NCBI GenBank assembly: GCA_903925975.1
Contig: CAIYHG010000072.1
Coordinates: forward strand, 1 to 53,398
Source: an uncultured Acidobacteriia bacterium
Lineage (GTDB): Bacteria; Acidobacteriota; Terriglobia; Bryobacterales; Bryobacteraceae
Reading direction: 5' to 3'
DNA length: 53,398 bases
In this document: positions 9,089 to 17,136 of the stretch, piece after piece
How the letters are laid out: every line of letters begins with the position of its first letter
How positions within the stretch are numbered: position 1 is the stretch's first letter
Made by a program: the position numbers and the translations under genes
The notes under the pieces: model-generated
Seen by the model: the letters and a program-made list of their open reading frames with translations, nothing else
Database searches by the model: none
Told to the model about the DNA's origin: nothing

Positions 9089-9901
9089 TTACGCGCCCAA
9101 ACGGCCGACGGCGAGCAGAATGCCGTATAGCAGCGCTTCCGGCCTCGGCGGGCAGCCGGGGATGTACACGTCTACTGGAACAACTTGGTCCACGCCGCCG
9201 CACGTGGCGTAATTCACTCCGAAGATGCCGCCGCCGATGCCGCAGGTTCCCACGGCAACCACCAGTTTCGGATCGGGAGTGGCGGCATAGGTCTTCCGCA
9301 GCGCGAGTTCCATGTTGCGCGTCACCGGCCCGGTGACGAGAAGCATATCGGCGTGGCGCGGCGAGGCAACGAACTGAATACCGAATCGCTCGATATCGTA
9401 GAGCGAATTATTGAGCGCGACGATCTCGAGTTCGCAGCCGTTGCAGGAGCCCGCGTCCACTTCGCGTATGGCCAGGGAGCGCCCGAGCACACGATGGATC
9501 TCTCGCTTCAGTTTTGCGCCGATCTCCGCCGGACCGCGGAGCAACGCGCCCTGCGCTCCGCTGGAATCGAGTGTGTATTCGGCGGTTACTCTCAGATCGC
9601 TACGCCGCGTTGCGGCAAGTTCAAAGCGGGGCGTGACCGTAACGGCGCCGCCCGAAGCGGCTCCCGCGCACTCCCCGCAGAAGATGCAATGGCCGTAATC
9701 CACGGTCACGGTCCTCAGTTGCCCGGAGTCGGAGACTTCGATGGCGCCTGTGGGACAGACGGAGGCGGTGGAGCGCGGATCGCGCCAGTTGGCGAAATCG
9801 AACCGCGGTTGGCCCCTGTAAGCGGGCGATACGGCGGCGCCATCGGGGTAGTCTTTGGTGACCGTGCCGGCGCGGAATGTCTTTTCTAGAATCTTGAACA
9901 T
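9089..9901 (-). CDS. Ehr-type complex Fe-S small subunit: HyfI/NuoB-like with fused ferredoxin domain
   Basis: A 270-residue fusion. Residues 1-100 resemble the HyfH/HycF ferredoxin (MFKILEKTFRAGTVTKDYP). Only C49 of the first 4Fe motif and C72, C75, C78 of the second remain, which is exactly the ligand set of one [4Fe-4S] cluster. Residues 140-270 are the HyfI/NuoB domain with C153-x2-C156, C220 (GTCG) and C250 (PGCPP), the proximal (N2-type) cluster ligands. It would pass electrons between the large subunit and an external donor at the cytoplasmic face. It is the last gene of the operon, one base after the large-subunit gene. No separate hyfH gene is present. Confidence 0.9.
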   Translation of the reverse strand: MFKILEKTFRAGTVTKDYPDGAAVSPAYRGQPRFDFANWRDPRSTASVCPTGAIEVSDSGQLRTVTVDYGHCIFCGECAGAASGGAVTVTPRFELAATRRSDLRVTAEYTLDSSGAQGALLRGPAEIGAKLKREIHRVLGRSLAIREVDAGSCNGCELEIVALNNSLYDIERFGIQFVASPRHADMLLVTGPVTRNMELALRKTYAATPDPKLVVAVGTCGIGGGIFGVNYATCGGVDQVVPVDVYIPGCPPRPEALLYGILLAVGRLGA

Positions 9902-9902
9902 C

Positions 9903-11477
9903 TCAGCGATCCGTCCCCGAGTAGGAGAGATTGAAGCTCTTATTGATCACCGGGAAATCGGCGATGATGTTCCCTTGCACGGCCTCAACCAGGGCGGGCC
10001 AGTTGTTCAGCGAGGGGTCCTTGATCTTGCAGCGCTCGATGGTCTGGTTCGGGCCCGTGCGGACCCAGTAGAGGATCTCGCCGCGCCAACCCTCCACCGC
10101 CGCCAACGCATAACGGCCGGGTGGGACGGCAACCTCGGCCGCGCGATGCGGCCCAGCCGGAATGCTGCCGGCGGCGGCGCATATGAGCGCGATCGATGCG
10201 TATACTTCGTCGGTGCGGACGCACATGCGCCGCAGCACGTCGCCTTCGCTGAATGACGGAATCCGCAAAGAGAAGCGGCGGTAGGCGGCATAGGGGTGGT
10301 CGCGGCGAACGTCCAGGTCGACGCCCGAAGCGCGCCCTCCGACGCCCACGATGCCCAATGCCGCGGCTTTCTCGGGCGAAAGAAACCCCGTGCTCTCCAA
10401 GCGGTCGCGCGTGGAATCCGAATAGCGAATCAGTTCCCTCATGCTTCGAAATTCGGCTTCGACGCGACTCAACTTGGCGGGCAGCGCCGCAATCTGCGCC
10501 GGCGACCAGTCTCTCCGCACGCCGCCGATACAGGCCATGCCGCGCAGCAGCCGGCTTCCGGTAAGTTCCTCGTTCACCTCCAACACCATCTCGCGGATCC
10601 TTCCCGCGTGCGCGTTGGCGATGACGAAACCCACGTCCATGGCCATGGCGCCGATATCCGCGATGTGATTGTAGATGCGCTCCAGTTCGAGCAAAACCGT
10701 GCGCATCACCTCGGCGCGGAGTGGAACTTCGATGCCGGACGCGCGCTCCACGGCCTGGCTGAATGCCGTTGCGTGGGAGAACGCGGAATCGCCCGATACG
10801 CTTTCGGCCAGGAACACGCACTTCGAAACCGGAAAACTCTCGAACAGTTTCTCCGTCCCCTTGTGCGTGTAAAACATGCGGAGCTGCAAATAGAGGATGG
10901 GCTCCCCAGCTACGGCGAAGTTGAAATGGCCGGGCTCGATAATGCCGGCGTGAACCGGGCCGACGGGGATTTGGAACACGCCTTCGCCAAGGGTGGGGCG
11001 ATAGGTGTGCCGTTCGCCCTCGAACGCGTCGAGCTTGGCGCGCAAATCGAAATCTTTGCGCAGCGGGTGAACGTCGGGCCAGTTGTCATGCAGCGCGACG
11101 CGCCTCGGATTGGGGTGGCCTTCGGCTTCCAGGCCGAACCAATCCTGAATTTCGCGTTCCTGCCAGTTCAGGGCGGGCAGGCTCGCAGAGAGCGACGGGA
11201 AGCGCGGATCGGCGGCCGGAATCGCCGCGCGGACGATCAGGTACGGTTCCACTCCGGTCCGCTCGAAGACGTAGTAGTTATAGAAGACGCCTTCGGGCTC
11301 GACGCGGTCTTCGGCAAACACGGCGACGATGCGGGCCCCCGGAACGCCGAGCAGAGCTTGCGCGATCTCGGGTATTGCGGCGAGCGGCGCCTTCGCGTAG
11401 ATTTCCGCCGCACGCGATTCCATGACCCGCGCCGCCCCGCCCGATGCCTGTTCCAATTCCCGCAGTAATGCTTCCAT
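9903..11477 (-). CDS. Ehr-type complex large subunit: HyfG/NuoCD-like, lacking NiFe ligands
   Basis: A 524-residue protein with a NuoC-like part (residues 1-160, 'NWQEREIQDWFGLEAEGHPN') fused to a NuoD/HycE-like part (from 'GPVHAGIIEPGHF'). In [NiFe] hydrogenases the L1 motif CGxC would stand at residues 228-231; here it is S-G-D-S within 'ESVSGDSAFSH'. The C-terminal DPCxxCTxR becomes N-L-S-Y-S-G-T-D-R (516-524). All four nickel-binding cysteines are gone, so it cannot hold a NiFe site. It also lacks a maturation peptide. This is the hallmark of Ehr complexes, whose substrate is unknown. Gaps to neighbouring genes are one and four bases. Confidence 0.92.
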   Translation of the reverse strand: MEALLRELEQASGGAARVMESRAAEIYAKAPLAAIPEIAQALLGVPGARIVAVFAEDRVEPEGVFYNYYVFERTGVEPYLIVRAAIPAADPRFPSLSASLPALNWQEREIQDWFGLEAEGHPNPRRVALHDNWPDVHPLRKDFDLRAKLDAFEGERHTYRPTLGEGVFQIPVGPVHAGIIEPGHFNFAVAGEPILYLQLRMFYTHKGTEKLFESFPVSKCVFLAESVSGDSAFSHATAFSQAVERASGIEVPLRAEVMRTVLLELERIYNHIADIGAMAMDVGFVIANAHAGRIREMVLEVNEELTGSRLLRGMACIGGVRRDWSPAQIAALPAKLSRVEAEFRSMRELIRYSDSTRDRLESTGFLSPEKAAALGIVGVGGRASGVDLDVRRDHPYAAYRRFSLRIPSFSEGDVLRRMCVRTDEVYASIALICAAAGSIPAGPHRAAEVAVPPGRYALAAVEGWRGEILYWVRTGPNQTIERCKIKDPSLNNWPALVEAVQGNIIADFPVINKSFNLSYSGTDR

Positions 11478-11481
11478 GCTC

Positions 11482-12972
11482 TCAACTCCCCGTTACCACG
11501 CGCGCGGCGCCGCGGATCAGTTCCAGCAGAGGAGCCGGCAGCCAGAACGCAATGATTACCAATACCGCCGCAAGAGCCAGCATTGAGTACTCGCGCCAGG
11601 GTTTCAGGGCAAGCGCCTCCTGCGGCTCCGCCGGCGAACCCAGCGCCAGATCGCCTACATGCAGCAGAACGCCCGCGAAAATCGCGGTCCCGAAAAGAAT
11701 GAAGAGCGCGGTCACGAGGTAGTGGCCGCTATCGAAGGCCGCGCGCACCACCAGGAACTCGCTCTGGAAGAGGCTGAAGGGCGGCATGCCGACGATGGCC
11801 AGCATCGCCATGAGCATGACGATGCCGGTTGCCGGCATCACGCGCATCACGCCGCCTTTCACTTTCTCGAAGAGATCGGTTTTGAAGTGCTGCTGCACGT
11901 TGCCCGCGCACATGAATAGCAGCGGCTTGGCTACGGTGTGATACGTCATGTGCAGCATTAGTGCCAGAGGAGCCAGTTTCCCGCCAATGCCCAGGGCGAC
12001 GGCCATGATCCCGGCATGGTCGATCGACGAATAAGCCAGCAGGCGGCGAAAATTGCGCTGCACGAGCACGAATGGAACCGCAATGCCCATGGACAACATT
12101 CCGAAAATCAACAGCAGGCGTCCCGGAAACGTGGGGCCGAGGCAGCGGCTAGTCAGAATGTAGAAGCGAATCAGGCCGTAGAGCGCGCAGTTCATCGTAG
12201 CCGAGGAAAGTATGGCTGCCGAGGGCACGGGTGCCTCGCTATAGACGTCCGGCTTCCACGTGTGCATCGGCGCCAGGCCCGCTTTCGCGCCGTAACCAAG
12301 CAGAGCGAGAATGAACGCCAGGCGCATGACTGTGGGGTCTAGTTGCGCCGCCTTGCCCGCCAGCACACTCCAGTTCAGCCCGGCCAGCGTATCCGAACCA
12401 GTGACGCGGTGGCCCGAGTAGTATGCCAGCACCGTGCCGAAAAGGGCCATCGAAAGCCCCACGCCGCCGATGATGGCGTACTTCCACGCGGCTTCGAGGG
12501 AAGTGTTCTTTCCGTAAAACGTCACCAGGAAGACGGAAGCGAGAGTCGTCGCCTCGATGGCCACCCACATGACGCCCAGGTTGTTCGCCAGCGCCACCAG
12601 CAGCATGGCCGAGACGAATAGCGGGGTCAGCACGTAGTATTTCCGGAAGTGGCCGATAGCGGACCCATCGTCATCGTCAAGAATTCCCGAGCGCTCGTCT
12701 TCGCGCAAGTACCCGACGGCGTAGACCGAGCAAACGAGCGCCACGGAGGCGGTCAGCAGGCACACCAGCGCGCTCAAGGCATCGGCATAGAGGAACCCGC
12801 CCCACAGCGAGACGGAACCGGCCTCTAGAGTTTGGTAAGCCGTAAGTAACGCCAGTCCGAAGACCGCCGCGGAAGCGGCCAGGTTGGCGACTTCCATTGT
12901 GCGGCGTGTTCTTGCGATCGCCGAGGCGATGGCGGCTGCGATGGGGGTTAGTAGAAGGAGGATCAGCGTCAT
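11482..12972 (-). CDS. Ehr-type complex antiporter-like membrane subunit, HyfF/NuoN-like
   Basis: A 496-residue polytopic protein with about 14 predicted membrane segments and the Mrp/NuoL-M-N core. Visible features are 'MWVAIEATTLASVFLVTFYG' (transmembrane Glu), 'GYGAKAGLAPMHTWKPDVYSEAPVP' (Lys and His of the proton path) and 'FRRLLAYSSIDHAGIM'. It is the second proton-pumping module of the complex after the HyfB-like subunit. It sits one base after the HyfE-like gene and four bases before the large-subunit gene, so the subunits are translated from one message. Ion (H+ or Na+) cannot be read from sequence alone. Confidence 0.92.
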   Translation of the reverse strand: MTLILLLLTPIAAAIASAIARTRRTMEVANLAASAAVFGLALLTAYQTLEAGSVSLWGGFLYADALSALVCLLTASVALVCSVYAVGYLREDERSGILDDDDGSAIGHFRKYYVLTPLFVSAMLLVALANNLGVMWVAIEATTLASVFLVTFYGKNTSLEAAWKYAIIGGVGLSMALFGTVLAYYSGHRVTGSDTLAGLNWSVLAGKAAQLDPTVMRLAFILALLGYGAKAGLAPMHTWKPDVYSEAPVPSAAILSSATMNCALYGLIRFYILTSRCLGPTFPGRLLLIFGMLSMGIAVPFVLVQRNFRRLLAYSSIDHAGIMAVALGIGGKLAPLALMLHMTYHTVAKPLLFMCAGNVQQHFKTDLFEKVKGGVMRVMPATGIVMLMAMLAIVGMPPFSLFQSEFLVVRAAFDSGHYLVTALFILFGTAIFAGVLLHVGDLALGSPAEPQEALALKPWREYSMLALAAVLVIIAFWLPAPLLELIRGAARVVTGS

Positions 12973-12973
12973 G

Positions 12974-13651
12974 CTAGCCTCGCAGCCTCCTCATCTTGCT
13001 GACGTCCATGGATTCGAAGTTCTCTCGAATGCGATACACCAGAATGCCCAGCACGAGAGCGGCCACCAGCACGTCGAAGAAGACCCCCACTTCGACAATC
13101 AGCGGCATGCCGTACGTCAGGCATATGGCCGCGAGGAAGACGCCATTCTCAAGGGAGAGTAACGCCAGTACCTGCGTCAAGGCTTTCCTGCGGTTGATCA
13201 TCATGAAGAAGCCGATCAGGAAAATCGAGATGGCCACGGCGAGCGTATTGCGGCCGAGCGCAGCCCCGGGGCCGGGATGGTAGAAGGATTCGCCAACGAT
13301 GTACGCAATGAAAGTAAGCGCCCCGGAGATCACGATGGAAACAGGAGTGCCTAGTATGGGCTCGATCTCATGCCGTATTCCGATCCGGTCCGCAAGCCGC
13401 TCCAGCAGTATCGGGAGCAGAATGGCTTTTACCGTAATCGTCAGGAAGGCCGCGATATAGATGTGCCAAGCCCCGTTGAAATGAGCGATCGCCCCGGCGA
13501 TAGCGCCGAGCAGAAACGATTGCGTCCCATACATTCGGATGTTCATGATCAGGGAGCGTTGCCCCACCATGGCGATCTGGATCACCAGGGCCAGCGCGGC
13601 CATCAGGGTCACCAGCTTTTCGCCGAACTCCGGATTGTTGAGAAACTCCAT
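12974..13651 (-). CDS. Ehr-type complex membrane subunit, HyfE-like
   Basis: A 225-residue protein with about seven membrane segments. The C-terminal half is NuoK-like, with the buried glutamates in 'LSLENGVFLAA' and 'VEVGVFFDVLVAALV'. The N-terminal half is the extra region found in HyfE proteins. Length matches E. coli HyfE (about 216). It would link the antiporter subunits to the NuoH-like subunit in the membrane arm. Spacing is nine bases from the HyfC-like stop and one base to the next start. Confidence 0.9.
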   Translation of the reverse strand: MEFLNNPEFGEKLVTLMAALALVIQIAMVGQRSLIMNIRMYGTQSFLLGAIAGAIAHFNGAWHIYIAAFLTITVKAILLPILLERLADRIGIRHEIEPILGTPVSIVISGALTFIAYIVGESFYHPGPGAALGRNTLAVAISIFLIGFFMMINRRKALTQVLALLSLENGVFLAAICLTYGMPLIVEVGVFFDVLVAALVLGILVYRIRENFESMDVSKMRRLRG

Positions 13652-13660
13652 TTCAGCCTC

Positions 13661-14602
13661 TTAGAACAGGAACGAGGAGATGAGAGCGAGCGCTCCCAGC
13701 ACGAACGCCACGGACATCAACTCCGGAACCCGGAACAGGCGCATCTTGGCGTTCGCCGTCTCCACCACTACGATCACGCAACTCAGTGCGATCAGCTTCA
13801 CCACAAGCCAGCCCAGCCCCGCCAAGGCGCCGGGAAACGTCCAGCCCGCGGCCAGGCCGAACGGCCAAAACACGTTGATCAGCAGCGTCATCAGCACCAA
13901 TTGCTTGATGGCCGCGCCCCACTCAATCAGAGCCAGATAGGGGCCGGAGTACTCCAGGATCATGGCCTCGTGAATCATTGTCAGCTCCAAGTGCGTGGCC
14001 GGATTGTCCACGGGGATGCGTCCGGTTTCGGCGATCAGCACCAGGAAGAGAGCCGCGCAGGCCAGCATCTGGGAAGGTTCCAGGAACCGCCACTCCTGGC
14101 CGATCGCGACGCGGGCGATTTCTGCCAGCGCCGTCGATCCCGCTCCGATCGCCACGGTGAACACGGCCAGCATCAGTGTGGGCTCGGCCAGCGCGGAGAT
14201 CATCATTTCGCGGCTGCTGCCCAGGCCGCCGAACGAGCTGCCGGTATCGAGCCCGCCCAGCGCCAGAAAGAAGCGGCCCAAGCCCAACAGGTAGGCCAGC
14301 GCCAACACTCCGCCGAAAAGCCCCGCGGGAGTGTCCGCGGCCACGGTCGGAACCATCAACCCGGCGGTGAGGGTGGTCAGGAAGAAGATGTAGGGCGTGG
14401 CCGAAAAAAGCCACGATGCCGTATCCGGCATCACCATGCCCTTGCGCAGCAGCTTGAAAATATTGCGGTATGGCTGCAAGGGACTCGGCCCGCGGCGCAT
14501 CTGAAGCCGCGCCTTCAAGCTCCTGATGAAACCGCTCAGCAGCGGAGCGAGCGCCAGCAGCAGCGCCGTTTGCAGCACCGCCTTGAGAATCAGGGCGATC
14601 AT
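13661..14602 (-). CDS. Ehr-type complex membrane subunit, HyfC/HycD/NuoH-like
   Basis: A 313-residue polytopic protein of the NuoH/HycD family. It contains 'RRGPSPLQPYRNIFKLLRKG' after the first membrane helix, 'GLGSSREMM', and the acidic loop 'ETGRIPVDNPATHLELTMIH', which in complex I lines the quinone and proton-coupling cavity. It anchors the peripheral arm (HyfG and HyfI) to the membrane. Its start overlaps the HyfB-like stop by four bases (ATGA), a translational-coupling arrangement. Confidence 0.93.
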   Translation of the reverse strand: MIALILKAVLQTALLLALAPLLSGFIRSLKARLQMRRGPSPLQPYRNIFKLLRKGMVMPDTASWLFSATPYIFFLTTLTAGLMVPTVAADTPAGLFGGVLALAYLLGLGRFFLALGGLDTGSSFGGLGSSREMMISALAEPTLMLAVFTVAIGAGSTALAEIARVAIGQEWRFLEPSQMLACAALFLVLIAETGRIPVDNPATHLELTMIHEAMILEYSGPYLALIEWGAAIKQLVLMTLLINVFWPFGLAAGWTFPGALAGLGWLVVKLIALSCVIVVVETANAKMRLFRVPELMSVAFVLGALALISSFLF

Positions 14603-16638
14603 CCGCGCGCTCCGAATAGCAGCAGCAAAATCAGCGCCACGAAAATGTAAGCCAGGTACGCGTGGATGCTGCCCGCCTGAACCGAGCGCATCCGCCGAGC
14701 CATGCCCATGAGCGCCTCCTGGAAAGGCTTGTAGAAGCGCTTTTCAAATGCGGCCTCGATTTCACTTTCGAAGCGGACCGCGGTGGGGTAATAGGGCGAG
14801 ACTTCGTACTCGTGCTGGATCTCGCGCTTAGGACGGTACAGCGCCGCGAAAACCATCCGGAACGGCTTGGAGAATCCGGTAGCCGTGTACTCGTTGGCGG
14901 CGGTGAGGCCCGGCAGTCCGCAATCCCAGGTTGGTCCCTGAACCCTGCGGGCGGAGCGGCCCCAAACGAACCATAACATCGCCGGCAGGGCCGAGAGCAG
15001 AACCAGCACGGCGGCAATCCCCACGGTGGAAACCGTTCCGCCGTGCGCCGTCCCCGCCGCGAGCGCGAATCCGTTCCCAGCCGCGAGCCGCGCGCTCATC
15101 CGCACGCCCAGAGCGGCGCCTGTGATCGGGTCGAATACCTTCAGGAACCATGTGGCCCCCAATCCCAATGCGACGCAGCAGGCGGCAAGGATGCCCATGC
15201 CCAGTTGCATCGAGAACGGCGCTTCGTGCGCCTCCGCGGCCTGATCGCTTCGCGGCAGGGCGAGGAAAGAGATGCCGAACGCCTTCACGAAACACGCGGC
15301 GGCGAGGGCGGCGGTAAGCGACAGCAAGGCCCCGGCGATGGGGAACGCCACGCGAGTCAGATCCTGCGAGCTGCCGAACCCGGCGAGCAGCGCCTGATAA
15401 GTGAGCCATTCGCTCACGAAACCGTTAAGCGGAGGAAGCCCGGAAATTGCGATTGCGCCCAAGAGGAAGCAGGCCGCTGTCACCGGCATCCGGCGGATCA
15501 GTCCGCCCATCTCCTCCATGTTCCGCGTGCGAGCCGAGTGAAGCACCGACCCGGCGCCGAAAAACAACAGGCATTTGAAGATGGCGTGGTTCAGCGTGTG
15601 GTAGAGCCCGGCGATGAACGCCAATGCCGCGAGCTCGGGTTTGCCCAGCGCGCGAAAAACGAGCGCGGCGCCGAATCCGATCAGAATGATGCCTATGTTT
15701 TCGATGCTGTGATACGCCAGCAGCCGTTTCAGGTCGTGCTCCACCAGCGCGTAGAGCACGCCAAGCAGCGCCGAAACCACGCCCACGGCGAGCACCACCA
15801 TGCCGGTCCAAACGGGCGGCAATCCGAAGAAGTCGAAAAACACCAGCGCCATGCCGTAAATGCCCGTCTTGATCACGATTCCCGACATCAAGCCGGAGAT
15901 GTTGCTCGGGGCGACGGGATGCGCGGCGGGCAGCCACACATGCAGCGGAATCACGCCGGCCTTGACTCCGAACCCGGCAAAGAACAGGAGGAACACGGCC
16001 GCCTGCTCACGCGGAGACATCGTAGAGGCCAATTGATGGAAACTTGAGAACTCGAGGCTGCCGCTCGCGCGCGCCAGCAGCAGGAAGCCGATCAGCAGAA
16101 GCCCGGTGCCGGCGTGAGACATGATCAGGAACACCATGCCGGCCCGCCGCGTCGGCGCCTTCTCGTGTTCGAAGCTGATCAGGCAGTACGCGCTGAGAGC
16201 CATCACCTCCCACGCCACCAGAAAGAAGAATGCGTTCGCCGCCGTGAATACCAGCGTCAGGCTCAGCAGCAGGAGGTTATAGAAGAATGCGAGAGATCCC
16301 ACATTTCTCTTCCCCTCCATGTGCCGCACATAGCCGAAGGAGTAAATGGAAGCCGCCGCCGCGAGCACGCCCAGGGTGAGATTGAAGAATCCGGAAAGAG
16401 GATTGAGGCGAACCGTCCACGAGAAAAGGGCCCCTCCGAACGGCAGGCTCCAGGTGGAAGTGGCGGGCGCAAAGATGGCAAGCGCCGCGGCCACAATCTC
16501 GAGCAGCGCGCCGGCGAGGGCGAGGCTGAATGCAATCACGCGCGCGGCCCGCGGCGCGCGGAAACCCGCCAACCCAGCCGCCGCCCCGGCCGCATACGCG
16601 ATTAACCCACCGGAGAATAAGACGTTAAGCGAAAACAT
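14599..16638 (-). CDS. Ehr-type complex antiporter subunit, HyfB-like
   Basis: A 679-residue polytopic protein, the first structural gene of the operon. It has the Mrp/NuoL-type core: Glu144 in 'AWEVMALSAYCL', Lys226 and His233 in 'GVKAGVIPLHVWLPAAHPV', Lys257 in 'GIVIKTGIYG' and 'HDLKRLLAYHSIENIG'. These are the residues that carry protons in complex I antiporter subunits, so ion pumping appears intact. The C-terminal extension ('WDCGLPG', 'FYKPFQEALMGM') is typical of HyfB. It begins 53 bases after the ArsR regulator stop and overlaps the next gene by four bases. Confidence 0.93.
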   Translation of the reverse strand: MFSLNVLFSGGLIAYAAGAAAGLAGFRAPRAARVIAFSLALAGALLEIVAAALAIFAPATSTWSLPFGGALFSWTVRLNPLSGFFNLTLGVLAAAASIYSFGYVRHMEGKRNVGSLAFFYNLLLLSLTLVFTAANAFFFLVAWEVMALSAYCLISFEHEKAPTRRAGMVFLIMSHAGTGLLLIGFLLLARASGSLEFSSFHQLASTMSPREQAAVFLLFFAGFGVKAGVIPLHVWLPAAHPVAPSNISGLMSGIVIKTGIYGMALVFFDFFGLPPVWTGMVVLAVGVVSALLGVLYALVEHDLKRLLAYHSIENIGIILIGFGAALVFRALGKPELAALAFIAGLYHTLNHAIFKCLLFFGAGSVLHSARTRNMEEMGGLIRRMPVTAACFLLGAIAISGLPPLNGFVSEWLTYQALLAGFGSSQDLTRVAFPIAGALLSLTAALAAACFVKAFGISFLALPRSDQAAEAHEAPFSMQLGMGILAACCVALGLGATWFLKVFDPITGAALGVRMSARLAAGNGFALAAGTAHGGTVSTVGIAAVLVLLSALPAMLWFVWGRSARRVQGPTWDCGLPGLTAANEYTATGFSKPFRMVFAALYRPKREIQHEYEVSPYYPTAVRFESEIEAAFEKRFYKPFQEALMGMARRMRSVQAGSIHAYLAYIFVALILLLLFGARG

Positions 16639-16691
16639 ATTTCGCGGTTCCGATCATCCACTCGATCTTCTCGCCTGCCGCCCAAAGCGGA

Positions 16692-17030
16692 TCAGCGCGA
16701 GGGTCGCTCCGCCCGAACCTCTCCGAGCATGTCCACCGCCTCGGCGAGATTGGCCTGGAAATACTGGCGCATCAGATCGAGCACCCTGAGGAGGACTCTG
16801 CTACGCAGGGAATAGAAAACCTGGTTGCCTTCCTTGCGGTTCACTACGATCTGCCGGCTGCGCAGAATTGCCAGATGCTGGGAAAGGTTAGCCTGCTCGA
16901 TCCCCAGCCGTTCCTGAATCGCCCGAGCGGATGTCTCCCCATCCCTCAGAGTTTCCAGGATTGCGATGCGGGTGGGGTGCGCAAGCGCCTGAAAGATACT
17001 AGCCTTGTATTCCCGCAACGCGTTCTGCAT
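16692..17030 (-). CDS. ArsR-family winged-helix repressor of the Ehr operon
   Basis: A 112-residue ArsR/SmtB protein: 'FQALAHPTRIAILETLRDGE', recognition helix 'QANLSQHLAILRSRQIV', and the wing 'NRKEGNQVFYSLRS'. It contains no cysteine, so the classical arsenic/cadmium site (ELCVCDL) is missing; it must sense something else or use His/Asp sites. Start ATG at 17030 is preferred over the TTG just before it. No SD is seen; a perfect TATAAT (17044-17039) lies eight bases upstream, so the message may be leaderless. It is followed after 53 bases by the HyfB-like gene and probably controls it. Confidence 0.88.
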   Translation of the reverse strand: MQNALREYKASIFQALAHPTRIAILETLRDGETSARAIQERLGIEQANLSQHLAILRSRQIVVNRKEGNQVFYSLRSRVLLRVLDLMRQYFQANLAEAVDMLGEVRAERPSR

Positions 17031-17038
17031 CAAACATT

Positions 17039-17066
17039 ATTATATTCGATTCTTCGAATATTCCAA
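17039..17066 (-). promoter_or_regulatory. Promoter of arsR-Ehr operon with overlapping palindromic operator
   Basis: On the minus strand TTGGAA (17066-17061), a 16-base spacer and a perfect TATAAT (17044-17039). A perfect inverted repeat, ATATTCGA-TTCT-TCGAATAT (17042-17061), covers the spacer and part of the -10. Dyads of this size and AT-rich ends are typical ArsR/SmtB operators, so autorepression is likely. The divergent TPR gene starts at 17137, and the site could affect it too. Confidence 0.7.
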
Positions 17067-17136
17067 AGGCGGCGCCATCGGCCGGTCTTCCGAACGGCGT
17101 TTCCAGCCGTGCGCTCTGGCGCTAAAATCGTAACCG

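Noticed and set aside
13370-14650. Long plus-strand open frame of 426 codons opposite the HyfC/HyfE-like genes, and a similar one at 15043-16047
   Set aside because: Composition is His/Gln/Arg-rich with no domain; these are mirror frames of GC-rich coding genes on the minus strand.
9089-16638. Reading the operon as a genuine group 4 [NiFe] hydrogenase
   Set aside because: All four nickel-ligand cysteines are replaced in the large subunit and no maturation genes or C-terminal processing signal are present.
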